In this document: piece by piece, positions 25,287-33,487 of the stretch
Numbering within the stretch: position 1 is the first letter of the stretch
Layout: each line of letters opens with the position of its first letter
Assembly: GCA_051747265.1 (NCBI GenBank)
Contig: JBNJFY010000001.1
Location: 496,001-560,000, forward strand
Source of the DNA: JBNJFY01 sp051747265
Lineage (GTDB): Bacteria; Bacteroidota; Rhodothermia; Balneolales; Balneolaceae
Reading direction: 5' to 3'
DNA length: 64,000 nt
Program-made: the position numbers and the translations under genes
The notes under the pieces: generated by a model
Databases searched by the model: none
What the model was told of the DNA's origin: nothing
The model's input: only the letters and a program-made list of their open reading frames with translations

Positions 25287-25422
25287 TTCCGCCGGGGATT
25301 GAAATCCCACGGCTCATTCAACCTATCTCCTTCGGAGATTGCATTCATGGAAACATCGTGCTCATCTAGTCCCGGAGGGACGGTGTTAAATGAGCCGGGG
25401 GTTTCAACCTCCGGCGGTTAGG
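25287..25422. repeat. Structured direct repeat, right copy, beside the IS200-like gene
   Basis: 25319-25422 repeats the left copy: ATCTCC-ttc-GGAGAT, GTCCCGGAGGGAC, and GCCGGGGGTTTCAACCTCCGGC. Changes in the middle hairpin keep it self-complementary. An additional hairpin of the third type (GCCGGGGATTGAAATCCCACGGC) precedes it at 25291-25313. Confidence 0.75.
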
Positions 25423-25454
25423 ATTTAGGACTTCATTTCGCTGTCCCAGTTAAG

Positions 25455-26345
25455 TTAATATGATGATGAAAATTGCTGATAACGCCAATCTAAAGCCTCT
25501 TGGTCTGGGTAAGCCGTTCGAGAACTCGGCAGTATCAATCTCTCATCCTGCAATTCTTGAATTCCATGTTTGAGCATTGGCCCATCTTTCTCTCGAAGCA
25601 CATCTTCCTTGACCTTAATCTGGTAGTCCGGAGTCACCCCAATGATATGTTGATCAAAAGCGGCATGATGAATCTTACAAAGTGATAACCCATTATTGAC
25701 CGAGGCATCTCCCATCTCCTCACTATCCGGGATGATATGAGCGGCATCCAATAATTCGATATGCTTCAATCGGCAAAAAGCACATTGCGATTGATAGGCT
25801 TTCATTACCCGTTCGCGAAATCCCCGTTGATGCAAGCGCTGTTTTACATTGGCAGTGATATAAGCTCTTCTTGATTCACTTGCTTTAGCAAATTCTGTCT
25901 CAGCTGTGGTTTCATACTGATTGTCTGCAGCCACTTTAAAGGTAAGATCCTGGGGGAAATCGTCAACAATGTACATTGGCCAAGCAGCATAATATCTACC
26001 AGGTATCAAACCTCTAAAATAAACAAGAGGGATATCATTTTTCATACATTCTCTTAACCAAACATTATCATATCTAGCAGGATCATTACCTTGATAGCGA
26101 TAATACAGATAATCGTCTTTTCTTATTTCATCATTATATGGTCCATCTGGTACTGTAGTAATTGAAATTGGCAAATCCATAACCTTAGGTTTCCAAATAC
26201 CACGTTGTCCCACGAGCGTAATTTTATGACCTTTAAATTCAAACCCCTTTTCAAGGATCTTCCTATCAAGCACATCACCAAATTTATCTTTCTTATCTCT
26301 CAACCAATTAAAGACAGCTAGGCGAATTTGTATATCTACATCCAT
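25455..26345 (-). CDS. HNH endonuclease with SRA-like N-terminal domain (ScoMcrA-like half B)
   Basis: A 296-residue protein. The C-terminal HNH domain has Cys188/Cys191, His203 in DAAHIIPD, Asn218, and Cys223/His226/His227 in NNGLSLCKIHHAAFD, all needed for a beta-beta-alpha-metal nuclease. Residues about 45-130 (GIWKPKVMDLPISITT, then PLVYFRGLIPGRYYAAWPMYIV) resemble the modified-base-reading, SRA-like region that precedes HNH in ScoMcrA-type and related type IV restriction enzymes. It is encoded two bases after a second HNH gene, so the two are co-transcribed. No methyltransferase or dnd genes are in the window. Nuclease assignment is strong; the target is an inference. Confidence 0.78.
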   Translation of the reverse strand: MDVDIQIRLAVFNWLRDKKDKFGDVLDRKILEKGFEFKGHKITLVGQRGIWKPKVMDLPISITTVPDGPYNDEIRKDDYLYYRYQGNDPARYDNVWLRECMKNDIPLVYFRGLIPGRYYAAWPMYIVDDFPQDLTFKVAADNQYETTAETEFAKASESRRAYITANVKQRLHQRGFRERVMKAYQSQCAFCRLKHIELLDAAHIIPDSEEMGDASVNNGLSLCKIHHAAFDQHIIGVTPDYQIKVKEDVLREKDGPMLKHGIQELQDERLILPSSRTAYPDQEALDWRYQQFSSSY

Positions 26346-26347
26346 AT

Positions 26348-27331
26348 TTATTTCACTTCACTAAACCGCTTATAATGATCTTTCAACGCCAATTCACTGG
26401 GCAAATACTGCTCATCATCAGGCACCAAAACCTCCTCCCCATCCCTAGCCAGCGTCTCATCAACTCGCTCGCCCTTTTGCTTCAACCAATTCGAGATCTT
26501 TAACTGAAAGCTTTCCGGATCTATAGTCAACAGATACTGATCAAACATCCAATGATGCGTTTTGCAGAGGGCTAAACCATTACGGGGATCATCGTTATAG
26601 CTTTGATTCCACGGAATGATGTGGGCGCCATCCACTAGTGAAGTACCCTTTTCCGTCTTGATCTTCGATCGGCATATCGCACATTTATGGCCGTAATTCT
26701 TACGAATCAATAGACTAAATCCCGGTTCACGCACCTGTTGTTTCTGGTATCTCGTATCGGTGGGTTTCCGGTGGTAAGGTTCAAATGGTGAAGCCACTAG
26801 TTGAACTAGTTCATCAGCATATTGATAGATGCTAACCTGGTCCCTTCTGATCTCTCGAATATCATCGTGAATACCTACATCAAAATATCCATCTAATAAA
26901 ACCTCTGTAATTTCAGACCTGCCCTCAACAGACTGCATCATGTTGTAAAACCCATCATCCAACCTAGCATGACTTATTCTGCGATCGATGCCAGCTAACG
27001 TCGGTGTCCAGCCATCGGAATAAGGATTCACATCAGGTTTATATACAATCTCCCAAAAATCAGACGACTTTAAATACACAAAAGGATATGCAATCGTCGT
27101 TTGATGATTGGTGAGTGCAAGGCGTTTCCAATAACGATAAAAAGCGTCAACTAAATCATCATCTATTTTAACTTTATTTTTGGAGATCCATCCCAGAGCA
27201 ATACCATCCATAACCGCAAATAGCATGAATGGCTTGTGTGGAGCTTTTCCTTTAGTACGCTCATCCCAAATATCACGAGGATGAACCCGCATTTTTCGAA
27301 TCTCTTTTAAAACCTCTCCCTGCGTCATCAC
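26348..27331 (-). CDS. HNH endonuclease with sulfur-binding-domain-like N-terminus (ScoMcrA-like half A)
   Basis: A 327-residue protein with a C-terminal HNH domain: Cys217/Cys220 in CAIC, His237 in GAHIIPW, Asn251, Cys256/His259/His260 in NGLALCKTHHWMFD. Residues 28-98 (GKAPHKPFMLFAVMDGI, then YPFVYLKSSDFWEIVY) have the pattern of the DNA sulfur-binding domain of ScoMcrA-type type IV enzymes, in which the HKP motif sits near bound phosphorothioate DNA. It is upstream of the SRA-like HNH gene. The pair looks like a ScoMcrA enzyme divided between two polypeptides, each with a nuclease. The start at 27331 or the next Met is open. Confidence 0.78.
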   Translation of the reverse strand: MMTQGEVLKEIRKMRVHPRDIWDERTKGKAPHKPFMLFAVMDGIALGWISKNKVKIDDDLVDAFYRYWKRLALTNHQTTIAYPFVYLKSSDFWEIVYKPDVNPYSDGWTPTLAGIDRRISHARLDDGFYNMMQSVEGRSEITEVLLDGYFDVGIHDDIREIRRDQVSIYQYADELVQLVASPFEPYHRKPTDTRYQKQQVREPGFSLLIRKNYGHKCAICRSKIKTEKGTSLVDGAHIIPWNQSYNDDPRNGLALCKTHHWMFDQYLLTIDPESFQLKISNWLKQKGERVDETLARDGEEVLVPDDEQYLPSELALKDHYKRFSEVK

Positions 27332-27524
27332 CTGCTTATAACGGTTTCAGTATTGTCGGCGCAACCTAAAGCAATGTAGGAACTGGTCCCATCCCCTTCA
27401 ACAGACGCAAGGAATTGCGCCTCATTGCGTAACTAAACGCCCATTATCACATCCACCGAACAAATCCCACCCCTCATCCTGTTATAAATAGACAGCGTAA
27501 TCCATCATCAACCCAACCTGACCT

Positions 27525-28601
27525 ATGGGCGGACTCGAACTCACATGGCGGTTACTCGGCGGCGTAGTACTGTTTGCCGGCAATGGTTTTTGGGTATCCA
27601 CCGAGTTTGCATTGACCCGACTGCGGCAGTTTTCGAAGGAGGAACTGGATTTTTCGGATCCCGGGATTCAGAAGGCGTGGGATATGACGGAGACGTTGGA
27701 GATCTATCTGACCGGCTGTCAGATCGGGATCGGCTTTACCTCGGTGCTGCTGGGTGTGATCACCGAACCGGCGGTCACCTGGATGATCGAGTGGCTGTTC
27801 GGGCTGGCGCTGACCAATCCGGCCACCGCACACGGGGTCTCTATTACCTTGTCGGTCATCCTGATCAATATCGCCCACACCATCTGGGCCGAGCAGACTC
27901 CGACCTACCTGGGCATCGAAAAAGCTCGCTTCATCTTGCGTAACTGCGCGATCCCACACTATTACTGGACCAAGCTGATCTACCCGTTGCTGTGGATCGG
28001 CGATCATCTGACCAAAGCTACACTGGCCCTGTTTGGCGTACGGATTAGTCGCTCATGGTTGGAGGAGGGCGAAGCCGAAGCAACCACCGCGAAGGGCGAT
28101 GTACGGGAACAACTGATCGAAGTGCTTGAATCGGAGGACATCTCCAGTGATCGACGCGACGAAGTGATCAAAGCCTATGAAATCGGCGATCTGGCGGTCG
28201 GCAAGATCATGGTGCCCCGTTCAGAGATCATCAGCCTGAGTACGAAGAAATCGTTCGAGGAAAATCTGGAACTGGTAAAACGACACATGCACGCGCGTTA
28301 TCCGCTGGTGGGCGAATCCACCGATGAGTTCATCGGCATTCTCTATACCCCGGAGATCCTGGCTCACACCGAAGAATTGCTGCATGGCGAAAAGGAATTA
28401 GACGATTTCGACTGGCAACGCATGATCATCCCCGATACCATGACCGTCAGCGACCTGATAGACGCCTTCCAGGATCATCGCCATGAACTGGCGCTCGTGG
28501 AAAACGCAGAGCAGGAAATCGTCGGCCTGGTCACCCTAACCGATGCCCTCGAAGCCATCGTAGGCAGCGCGGAGGATCCGTTGGATGTGCGGTGGCAGTA
28601 G
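27525..28601 (+). CDS. CNNM/CBS-domain membrane protein (hemolysin-C-like family)
   Basis: A 358-residue inner-membrane protein. The N-terminal CNNM transmembrane domain has NGFWVSTEFALTRLRQF (residues 20-36), the LTGCQIGIGFTSVLLG helix and IAHTIWAEQTPTYLG. It is followed by paired CBS domains (about 215-350: DLAVGKIMVPRSEIISL and LALVENAEQEIVGLVTLTDALEAIVG). The family is linked to Mg2+/Co2+ or other divalent-cation handling. The C-terminal CorC/HlyC domain is absent, which also occurs in intact shorter members. The last residues VRWQ and the stop codon are encoded by a repeat arm, so some loss of the tail by repeat insertion is possible. Confidence 0.85.
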   Translation: MGGLELTWRLLGGVVLFAGNGFWVSTEFALTRLRQFSKEELDFSDPGIQKAWDMTETLEIYLTGCQIGIGFTSVLLGVITEPAVTWMIEWLFGLALTNPATAHGVSITLSVILINIAHTIWAEQTPTYLGIEKARFILRNCAIPHYYWTKLIYPLLWIGDHLTKATLALFGVRISRSWLEEGEAEATTAKGDVREQLIEVLESEDISSDRRDEVIKAYEIGDLAVGKIMVPRSEIISLSTKKSFEENLELVKRHMHARYPLVGESTDEFIGILYTPEILAHTEELLHGEKELDDFDWQRMIIPDTMTVSDLIDAFQDHRHELALVENAEQEIVGLVTLTDALEAIVGSAEDPLDVRWQ

Positions 28602-28939
28602 CAGTAGCAGTAGCAGTAGCAGTAGGCAGTAGGCAATGGGCAATGGGCAGTGGGCAGTGGGCAGTGGGCGGTGGGCGGTGGGCGGTGGCAATGAACTGCT
28701 AAAATGAATTTGTGTGCCACTTGGTATGTATGAATTGACCGTATTAAGTATACTGTAAACCGATTGGGCTTTGTTCGGCTAAGTGTGTCAACGGCCAACA
28801 TAATTCTCCCACCCAATGATCAGTTGCGTAAATTCGTAACTAGCCACAGCAACTGCCCACTGCCCACTGCTGACTGCAAACTGTTACTGCTACTGCTACT
28901 GCTTCCGCTACCGCTACCGCTACCGCAAACTGCCCACCG
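28589..28939. repeat. Inverted short-tandem-repeat arms, site 5 (GGCAGTG/GCAGTA words) with the same core as site 2
   Basis: The left arm (28589-28689) runs gcagta then ggcagtg then ggcggtg units. The right arm (28848-28939) runs cactgcc, tactgc and taccgc units. The core 28687-28855 differs from that at 14045-14212 by about nine bases. The left arm encodes the last four codons and the stop of the CNNM gene. The right arm ends within five bases of the stop codon of the convergent lipoprotein gene. Confidence 0.88.
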
Positions 28940-28943
28940 GCTC

Positions 28944-29369
28944 CTACAGTCCCCAATCATCCATCAAGTCCCCAAATTTATCGCCCAAGTCACTCATCAT
29001 GTTGTCGATATCGTTCTTCAGATCCGTCCAGTTCTCATCGGTGCGGGCTTTTAGTTCTTCCAGTTTACCTTTCATATCATCGCGGGCTTCTTCCAGCTCT
29101 TCAATCTGCTGATCTATTTTTTCTTTATTGGTGCGATCTTCCCGTTCAGCCTTTAGCTCGTCAATTTTATCGTCGATCTCCTCAATTTTATCGCGGACTT
29201 TATTTTCAAATTCCACCTTGGAGACCTTCATATCCGCTTGCATCTCCTCTACCTTCTGACTGGCATCTTCTTTCATCTCATCCAGCTTGTTCTGATCCTC
29301 CTGGCTGCATCCGGTCCATAATCCTACGGTCAAACCCAGTGTTAACAAATAAACGGCTAAGCGTTTCAT
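28944..29369 (-). CDS. Small coiled-coil lipoprotein
   Basis: A 141-residue protein with a signal peptide and lipobox LWTGC (Cys21), then a highly charged Glu/Lys/Asp coiled coil over about 25-115 and an acidic, Met/Trp-ended tail (LGDKFGDLMDDWGL). The layout resembles sll1863-like stress-response coiled-coil proteins, but I would not assign a function. It is probably anchored in a membrane facing the periplasm. It converges with the CNNM gene across repeat site 5. Confidence 0.75.
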   Translation of the reverse strand: MKRLAVYLLTLGLTVGLWTGCSQEDQNKLDEMKEDASQKVEEMQADMKVSKVEFENKVRDKIEEIDDKIDELKAEREDRTNKEKIDQQIEELEEARDDMKGKLEELKARTDENWTDLKNDIDNMMSDLGDKFGDLMDDWGL

Positions 29370-29616
29370 AGTATCCTCATTGTTTTCTTAAAAAGCGTAT
29401 GATGAATGAATCTCATTGATCAGTTGCCTAACGCAGCGAATATCCGTTCCGTTTCTTATTACAAGAAATTCGGTAATACAACTATACCCAGCCAGTAGCC
29501 GGCGGGCGATAAGGGGGCAAGTCGTGGGTAGCGACTGAACGATTAAAACTGTTCCTCAATTTACCTACCTTAGACAACGCAATAATTATTCACCGCACAG
29601 CCCACTGCTACAACGT

Positions 29617-30528
29617 ATGTATTCCGATTCTCCCGAGGCCTTACCCCAAAGCAACCCGATTGCCATTTTAGGCTGCGGCTGGCTGGGATTACCGTTGGGC
29701 CACATTTTGATCAGCCGCGGGTACCCGGTGAACGGCTCCACCACCTCGCCGGGCAAGTTAACAATGCTAGAGCAGATCGGTATCGCTCCCTACCAGTTTT
29801 CGGTGGAACCGCAACTGCCGCTGGATCCCTCTCACGTACGCGATTTCTTTCAGGTGGATACCTTAATTGTGAACATTCCCCCGGGACGCGGGCGCGAGCA
29901 ACTGGTGGAACGTCACACCACGCAGATGGAGCGGGTGATTCAAAATGCCGAGCAGAGCGGTGTGCAGCGGACCATCTTTATCAGCTCCACGTCGGTGTAC
30001 CCGTCCAATGGAGGGCGGATGACCGAATCGGATGCGGTGCCCGGGCAAGCTATCCGCGCTTCCGGTGAGGCCCTGCTGCGTGTGGAGCGGTTGTGGGCAG
30101 GATCCACCATTGATACTACCGTGCTGCGCATGGGCGGGCTCTACGGACCGGGACGTCATCCCGCCCGCTACCTGGCCGGTCGAAAAAATCTGGGCAAAGC
30201 CAACGCACCGGTGAACCTGATTCATCTGGACGACTGCATCGGGCTGATCGAACGCTGTCTGGAGCTGCGCACCGGCGATCTGATCCTCAACGGCTGCTCC
30301 GATAAGCATCCCACCCGGGCCGAGCTCTATCCCAAAGCCTGCGAGCTGCTCAATTTGGATCCACCAGCATTTGCCCCGGACGACACGCCGGCCAACCAGT
30401 ACAAGACGATCTCCAATGAGGCGGCCAAACAGCGCTTGGACTATGATTTTGTCTACCCGGATCCGGCCGACGAAAACGCCATCTTATCCACCCTCGAAAA
30501 TCACATCAGCGAAGAATATGAGCTCTAA
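29617..30528 (+). CDS. NAD(P)-binding epimerase/reductase (YeeZ-like extended SDR)
   Basis: A 303-residue Rossmann-fold protein. It has the nucleotide-binding motif LGCGWLGLPLG (residues 18-28), the IFISSTSVYPSNGG strand and serine region, and RMGGLYGPGRHP, as in NAD-dependent epimerase/dehydratase-like proteins related to YeeZ. The canonical YxxxK pair is not obvious, so catalysis is uncertain. The last codons overlap the start of a methyltransferase gene by 11 bases, so the two are probably co-translated. Confidence 0.78.
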   Translation: MYSDSPEALPQSNPIAILGCGWLGLPLGHILISRGYPVNGSTTSPGKLTMLEQIGIAPYQFSVEPQLPLDPSHVRDFFQVDTLIVNIPPGRGREQLVERHTTQMERVIQNAEQSGVQRTIFISSTSVYPSNGGRMTESDAVPGQAIRASGEALLRVERLWAGSTIDTTVLRMGGLYGPGRHPARYLAGRKNLGKANAPVNLIHLDDCIGLIERCLELRTGDLILNGCSDKHPTRAELYPKACELLNLDPPAFAPDDTPANQYKTISNEAAKQRLDYDFVYPDPADENAILSTLENHISEEYEL

Positions 30529-31225
30529 TTTTACCTCCCCCCGAATCGATTCCTCCGATTTTTTCAATCAACTGGGCAAAGACTACACCGCCATGATCGA
30601 GCGGGTGGTGCCCCGTTACCGGGAGATGCTGGGGGTGCTGTTGGAATACGCGCAGATTCATGCCCCCAACCCGCAACGCATCTTAGAGCTGGGCACAGGC
30701 ACCGGAAACGTATCCGTATTACTGGAGCAGCAGTATCCCGCGGCGGAACTCACCCTGGTGGATTTTGCCCAGGAACAGTTGGATGAGTGTCAGGCTCGCC
30801 TGCAGGATCCAGACCGCCACACTTTCGTACGATCCGATTTTCAAGCGCTGGATTTCGATTCCGGCGCCTTCGATCTGGTCATCTCCTCCATCGCGCTGCA
30901 CCATCTGCCCGATCCGGCCAAGGCCCAGCTCTACGCTACCATCCGCCACTGGCTCACCCCGGAAGGCCTGTTTACCTTTCTGGATCAATGCGCGGGACGC
31001 ACCCCGGAGCTTTATCAGCATCACATGGGGCACTGGAAACAATGGGCCATGGAGCACGACGTTCCCGAATCAGAGTGGCAAACCTGGATGGATCACCAAG
31101 AGGAAAGCGACTATCACGCGCCGGTTGAAGATCATTTCCGCTGGCTGAAGGAAGCGGGCTTCGCGTGGCAAGACGTGATCTGGAGAAACTGGCTGTGGAC
31201 GATTGTTCAAGCGGGTGTTGAGTAG
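30518..31225 (+). CDS. Class I SAM-dependent methyltransferase
   Basis: A 235-residue protein with the SAM-binding motif ILELGTGTGNVSVLL, acidic motif II LTLVDFAQEQL, motif DFDSGAFDLVISSIALHHL, and a C-terminal LKEAGFAWQDVIWRNWLWTIV. Substrate unknown. The ATG at 30518 lies inside the end of the preceding epimerase gene. I prefer this start to an upstream one in the same frame, because the N-terminal residues MSSNFTSPRIDSSDFFNQLG look like a natural start. The stop codon directly precedes a repeat arm. Confidence 0.85.
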   Translation: MSSNFTSPRIDSSDFFNQLGKDYTAMIERVVPRYREMLGVLLEYAQIHAPNPQRILELGTGTGNVSVLLEQQYPAAELTLVDFAQEQLDECQARLQDPDRHTFVRSDFQALDFDSGAFDLVISSIALHHLPDPAKAQLYATIRHWLTPEGLFTFLDQCAGRTPELYQHHMGHWKQWAMEHDVPESEWQTWMDHQEESDYHAPVEDHFRWLKEAGFAWQDVIWRNWLWTIVQAGVE

Positions 31226-31305
31226 TCAGGACTCAGGATTCAGGACTCAGAATTCAGAACAGAGAAATTCTGAGTCCTGTATTCTGAATTCTGAGTCCTG
31301 TATAC
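31226..31305. repeat. Inverted short-tandem-repeat arms, site 6 (GACTCAG/GATTCAG words)
   Basis: The left arm (31226-31260) has units ggactca, ggattca and gaattca. The right arm (31266-31305) has the complements tgagtcc, tgaattc and tgtattc. Only five bases separate the arms, so this site is a nearly continuous long hairpin. It begins at the base after the methyltransferase stop codon. Confidence 0.88.
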
Positions 31306-31354
31306 TACAGGATAAGCCAAAGCTGTAAATCTAAATTCACAAACGGAGCTCGTT

Positions 31355-31561
31355 ATGGCTGAACATGTATATAAAAAGATTGAACTCACTGGATCCTCCA
31401 CCGAAGGTATCGAAGACGCTGTGGAAAACGCCCTGTCCAAGGCCAATGAATCGGTGCACAACATGCGCTGGTTTGAGGTCACCGAGACGCGCGGTCATAT
31501 CGAAAACGGCAACATCGCGCACTGGCAGGTGACCGTCAAGGTGGGCTTCACCCTGGATTAA
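31355..31561 (+). CDS. Dodecin (flavin-binding storage protein)
   Basis: A 68-residue protein with the complete dodecin pattern: HVYKKIELTGSSTEGIEDA, ALSKANESVHNMRWFEV and GHIENGNIAHWQVTVKVGF. Dodecins form twelve-subunit shells that hold flavin (FMN, FAD or riboflavin/lumichrome) and limit its photochemistry. The conserved Trp in MRWFEV stacks on the flavin. The gene is single and followed by an unrelated secreted protein gene. Confidence 0.93.
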   Translation: MAEHVYKKIELTGSSTEGIEDAVENALSKANESVHNMRWFEVTETRGHIENGNIAHWQVTVKVGFTLD

Positions 31562-31576
31562 GCAAGGGCCGGAACC

Positions 31577-32101
31577 ATGAAGGCAATACGATTAGTGGGG
31601 ATCCTGGAAATCCTTATCCTTGGTATGGTGGCGCTTCCCGGATCCGCCCTGGCCCAGATCGAGGTGCTGGAAGAGCAGAGTACGCTGCGTGGACTCCAGC
31701 AGATCGAATTGAACGTACAACTGGAGCTATCCCGCTCGCTGGAAGAGTTGGAGAGTTTGCGCTTTCCGGAGGTGCAGCAACAAGTGCGGGCCCATTTCAA
31801 AGAACAGAAAGTGCCCGTATTTCTGGGTAACAATATGTCGCCCACCGGTTCCAATGACTACCCAACACTACTCGTGCACGTCAATGCTTTCGATGCCGGT
31901 GAAGGCTTAGTGCCCTTCAACCTGCGCGTTGCCCTGTACCAACCGGCCGTGCTCCCGCTGATCGGCAATATGCGCACCCGTGCGGCCACCTGGGAAACCA
32001 ACAAAGTAGGCTTGGTCAGCAGCGACCAACTGGGCGTAATCGTTGAGGCCTTACTCAAAGAAATTGCTATCTTCAGCGAGGAATACCAGAAGGTGAATTG
32101 A
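31577..32101 (+). CDS. Secreted protein of unknown function
   Basis: A 174-residue protein with a clear signal peptide (MKAIRLVGILEILILGMVALPGSALA, cut before QIEV). The mature part has a helical stretch rich in Leu/Glu (LQQIELNVQLELSRSLEELESL) and then an alpha/beta part (YPTLLVHVNAFDAGEGLVPFNLRVALYQPAV). I do not recognise a family. It lies 15 bp after dodecin, perhaps in the same transcript. Its stop codon touches a repeat arm. Confidence 0.7.
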   Translation: MKAIRLVGILEILILGMVALPGSALAQIEVLEEQSTLRGLQQIELNVQLELSRSLEELESLRFPEVQQQVRAHFKEQKVPVFLGNNMSPTGSNDYPTLLVHVNAFDAGEGLVPFNLRVALYQPAVLPLIGNMRTRAATWETNKVGLVSSDQLGVIVEALLKEIAIFSEEYQKVN

Positions 32102-32255
32102 CCTCGGACGACGGTTCACAGACGCCGGACGACCGACGACGGTGACTTCTGGCTTATTCAAAGTTCTATATCCATTGAGAATGTCAGCAAAGTCTCAAAA
32201 CAAAAAACGATTTATAAACTGCTGTCGTCTGCCGTCAGTGGTCCGTCGTCAGACC
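32102..32255. repeat. Inverted short-tandem-repeat arms, site 7 (GACGACGG/CGGACGAC words)
   Basis: The left arm (32102-32144) is built from cggacgacgg and gccggacgacc units. The right arm (32221-32255) carries gtcgtctgccgtc and gtccgtcgtc. The core is AT-rich with no coding potential. It starts at the base after the stop codon of the preceding gene. The same word recurs in the haem operon at sites 8-10. Confidence 0.85.
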
Positions 32256-32297
32256 CCAATCATTAAACTCTAAATTCGATCTTCATACCACATCCCT

Positions 32298-32684
32298 ATG
32301 GCAAAACTCTTCCTCACTTTAGGTAGCTTGAACATGGCATTGGCTGTTGGCCTGGGTGCTTTCGGCGCGCACGGATTGAAAAACAGACTCACTCCCGATC
32401 TGCTGGATATCTATACGACTGGCGTGGAATATCATTTCTACCATGCCCTGGGATTACTGTTAGTGGGTTTGGTGGGCTTATACGGCAGCGAATTGCTCAG
32501 CACCACCGCCACGCTCAAATGGTCCGGCTGGATGATGCAACTGGGCATTCTTGTATTCAGCGGCAGCCTGTACGTACTCTCCATCAGCGGCATCCGCTGG
32601 CTCGGTGCCATCACCCCCATCGGCGGGTTGGCCTTCATCGCCGGCTGGCTCCTGCTCGCCTACACCATCTGGCAGTATCAATAG
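32298..32684 (+). CDS. DUF423 membrane protein
   Basis: A 128-residue protein with four membrane helices. The family hallmark is near the N-terminus: ALAVGLGAFGAHGLKNRL, then YHFYHALGLLLVG. DUF423 (YgdD-like) proteins are widespread, with no firm function. Complete in length. The next DUF559 cassette begins 29 bp after the stop codon. Confidence 0.88.
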   Translation: MAKLFLTLGSLNMALAVGLGAFGAHGLKNRLTPDLLDIYTTGVEYHFYHALGLLLVGLVGLYGSELLSTTATLKWSGWMMQLGILVFSGSLYVLSISGIRWLGAITPIGGLAFIAGWLLLAYTIWQYQ

Positions 32685-32712
32685 CCCACAACAAAAACCA
32701 AGCACCCCATAC

Positions 32713-32880
32713 ATGCTCCCTCCAGGGAGCTGGCGTTCCTGAGCACAACGAAGGAGCGTCTGAGGGTGCCCTAATGAGCCAAAGCCCCATTCCTCACACC
32801 CTCAGACCAATCGGTCTTGTTCACTCCTTACCCTTTTGCACACTCCGTTGACCGATTGCCCAGCTCCCTGGAGGGAGCAC
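32713..32880. repeat. DUF559-cassette structured arm L1
   Basis: 168 bp that can fold into five stems: GCTCCC/GGGAGC at the left end; a variable stem CGTTCCT/AGGAGCG; CTGAGGGTG/CACCCTCAG; CAATCGGTC/GACCGATTG; and GCTCCC/GGGAGC at the right end. It is nearly identical to arm L2 at 34120-34287 and shares only the conserved stems with the R arms. Confidence 0.85.
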
Positions 32881-32901
32881 GGGTTACTGCTTATTTTTCT
32901 T

Positions 32902-33267
32902 TCATTGCTCGATCAGCTGATCAAGTTGCAGAAGCACTTCCCGGCGATGATGCAACACTTCCACATTGGTAAATCGAATCTCCGTCAGTCCCAATGCTTC
33001 TAACTCTTGCTGACGATTCAGATCATACTTCTTTGCATCAAAGTGAGCGTGGCTGGATCCATCCACCTCGATAACCAATTCCAACTCCCGGCACAGGAAA
33101 TCAACGATGTAATTCAGGATGGGAATCTGACGGTTAAACTTAACCCCCAACTTCCGTTTACGAATCTTCTGCCACAATAAAACCTCCGCGTACGTCATAT
33201 TCTTACGCAACGTACGCGCCCGCCGCTTTAATCCTCTTCGATATGGATACTGTTTCCAACGCATCAT
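32902..33267 (-). CDS. DUF559 Vsr-like endonuclease, copy 1
   Basis: A 121-residue protein of the DUF559 family, which has the fold of very-short-patch-repair (Vsr) endonucleases. A basic N-terminus (RRGLKRRARTLRKNMTYAE) precedes LGVKFNRQIPI, then the core YIVDFLC (Asp56) and LVIEVDG (Glu67, Asp69), and TEIRFTNVEVLHHRREVL at the end. Predicted metal-dependent nicking or cutting of DNA; the target is unknown. It is about 85 percent identical by eye to the copy at 34297-34674. It sits alone between two structured repeats, without a methylase or transposase. Confidence 0.85.
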   Translation of the reverse strand: MMRWKQYPYRRGLKRRARTLRKNMTYAEVLLWQKIRKRKLGVKFNRQIPILNYIVDFLCRELELVIEVDGSSHAHFDAKKYDLNRQQELEALGLTEIRFTNVEVLHHRREVLLQLDQLIEQ

Positions 33268-33312
33268 TATATATGATACATTTGCAATATAATCCTTACA
33301 ACAATCTCTATC

Positions 33313-33479
33313 ATGCTCCCTCGAGGGAGCTGTCGCACTCGACCAGCGGGAGTGTGCGACTGAGGGTGGCTTGCCATCAACATCTTACTATGTCAAGACA
33401 CCCTCAGAACAATCGGGGTGACCCATTTTTCAACCCTTTGCATACGTTGTTCACCGATTGCCCAGCTCCTTCAGGAACT
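33313..33479. repeat. DUF559-cassette structured arm R1
   Basis: Same orientation and fold as L1. GCTCCCTCGAGGGAGC opens the arm; the variable stem is GTCGCAC/GTGCGAC; CTGAGGGTG/CACCCTCAG and CAATCGG/CCGATTG are kept. The right-end hairpin has decayed (GCTCCTTCAGGAACT). The lipoprotein gene ends nine bases further on. Confidence 0.8.
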
Positions 33480-33487
33480 CAAATACC

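Larger units (their letters stand above)
32713..33479 (-). mobile_element. DUF559 cassette, copy 1
   Basis: A 767-bp unit: a structured arm (32713-32880), a DUF559 nuclease gene on the minus strand (32902-33267), and a second arm in the same orientation (33313-33479). The gaps between gene and arms are 22 and 45 bp. A second unit with the same plan and 765 bp lies at 34120-34884. I infer a mobile or homing element whose only protein is the nuclease; no classical transposase or target duplication is seen. Confidence 0.6.

Noticed and set aside
25455..27331. A full DNA phosphorothioation (dnd) or methylation-based restriction island
   Set aside because: Only the two HNH genes are present. No dndBCDE, methyltransferase or helicase gene flanks them in the window.
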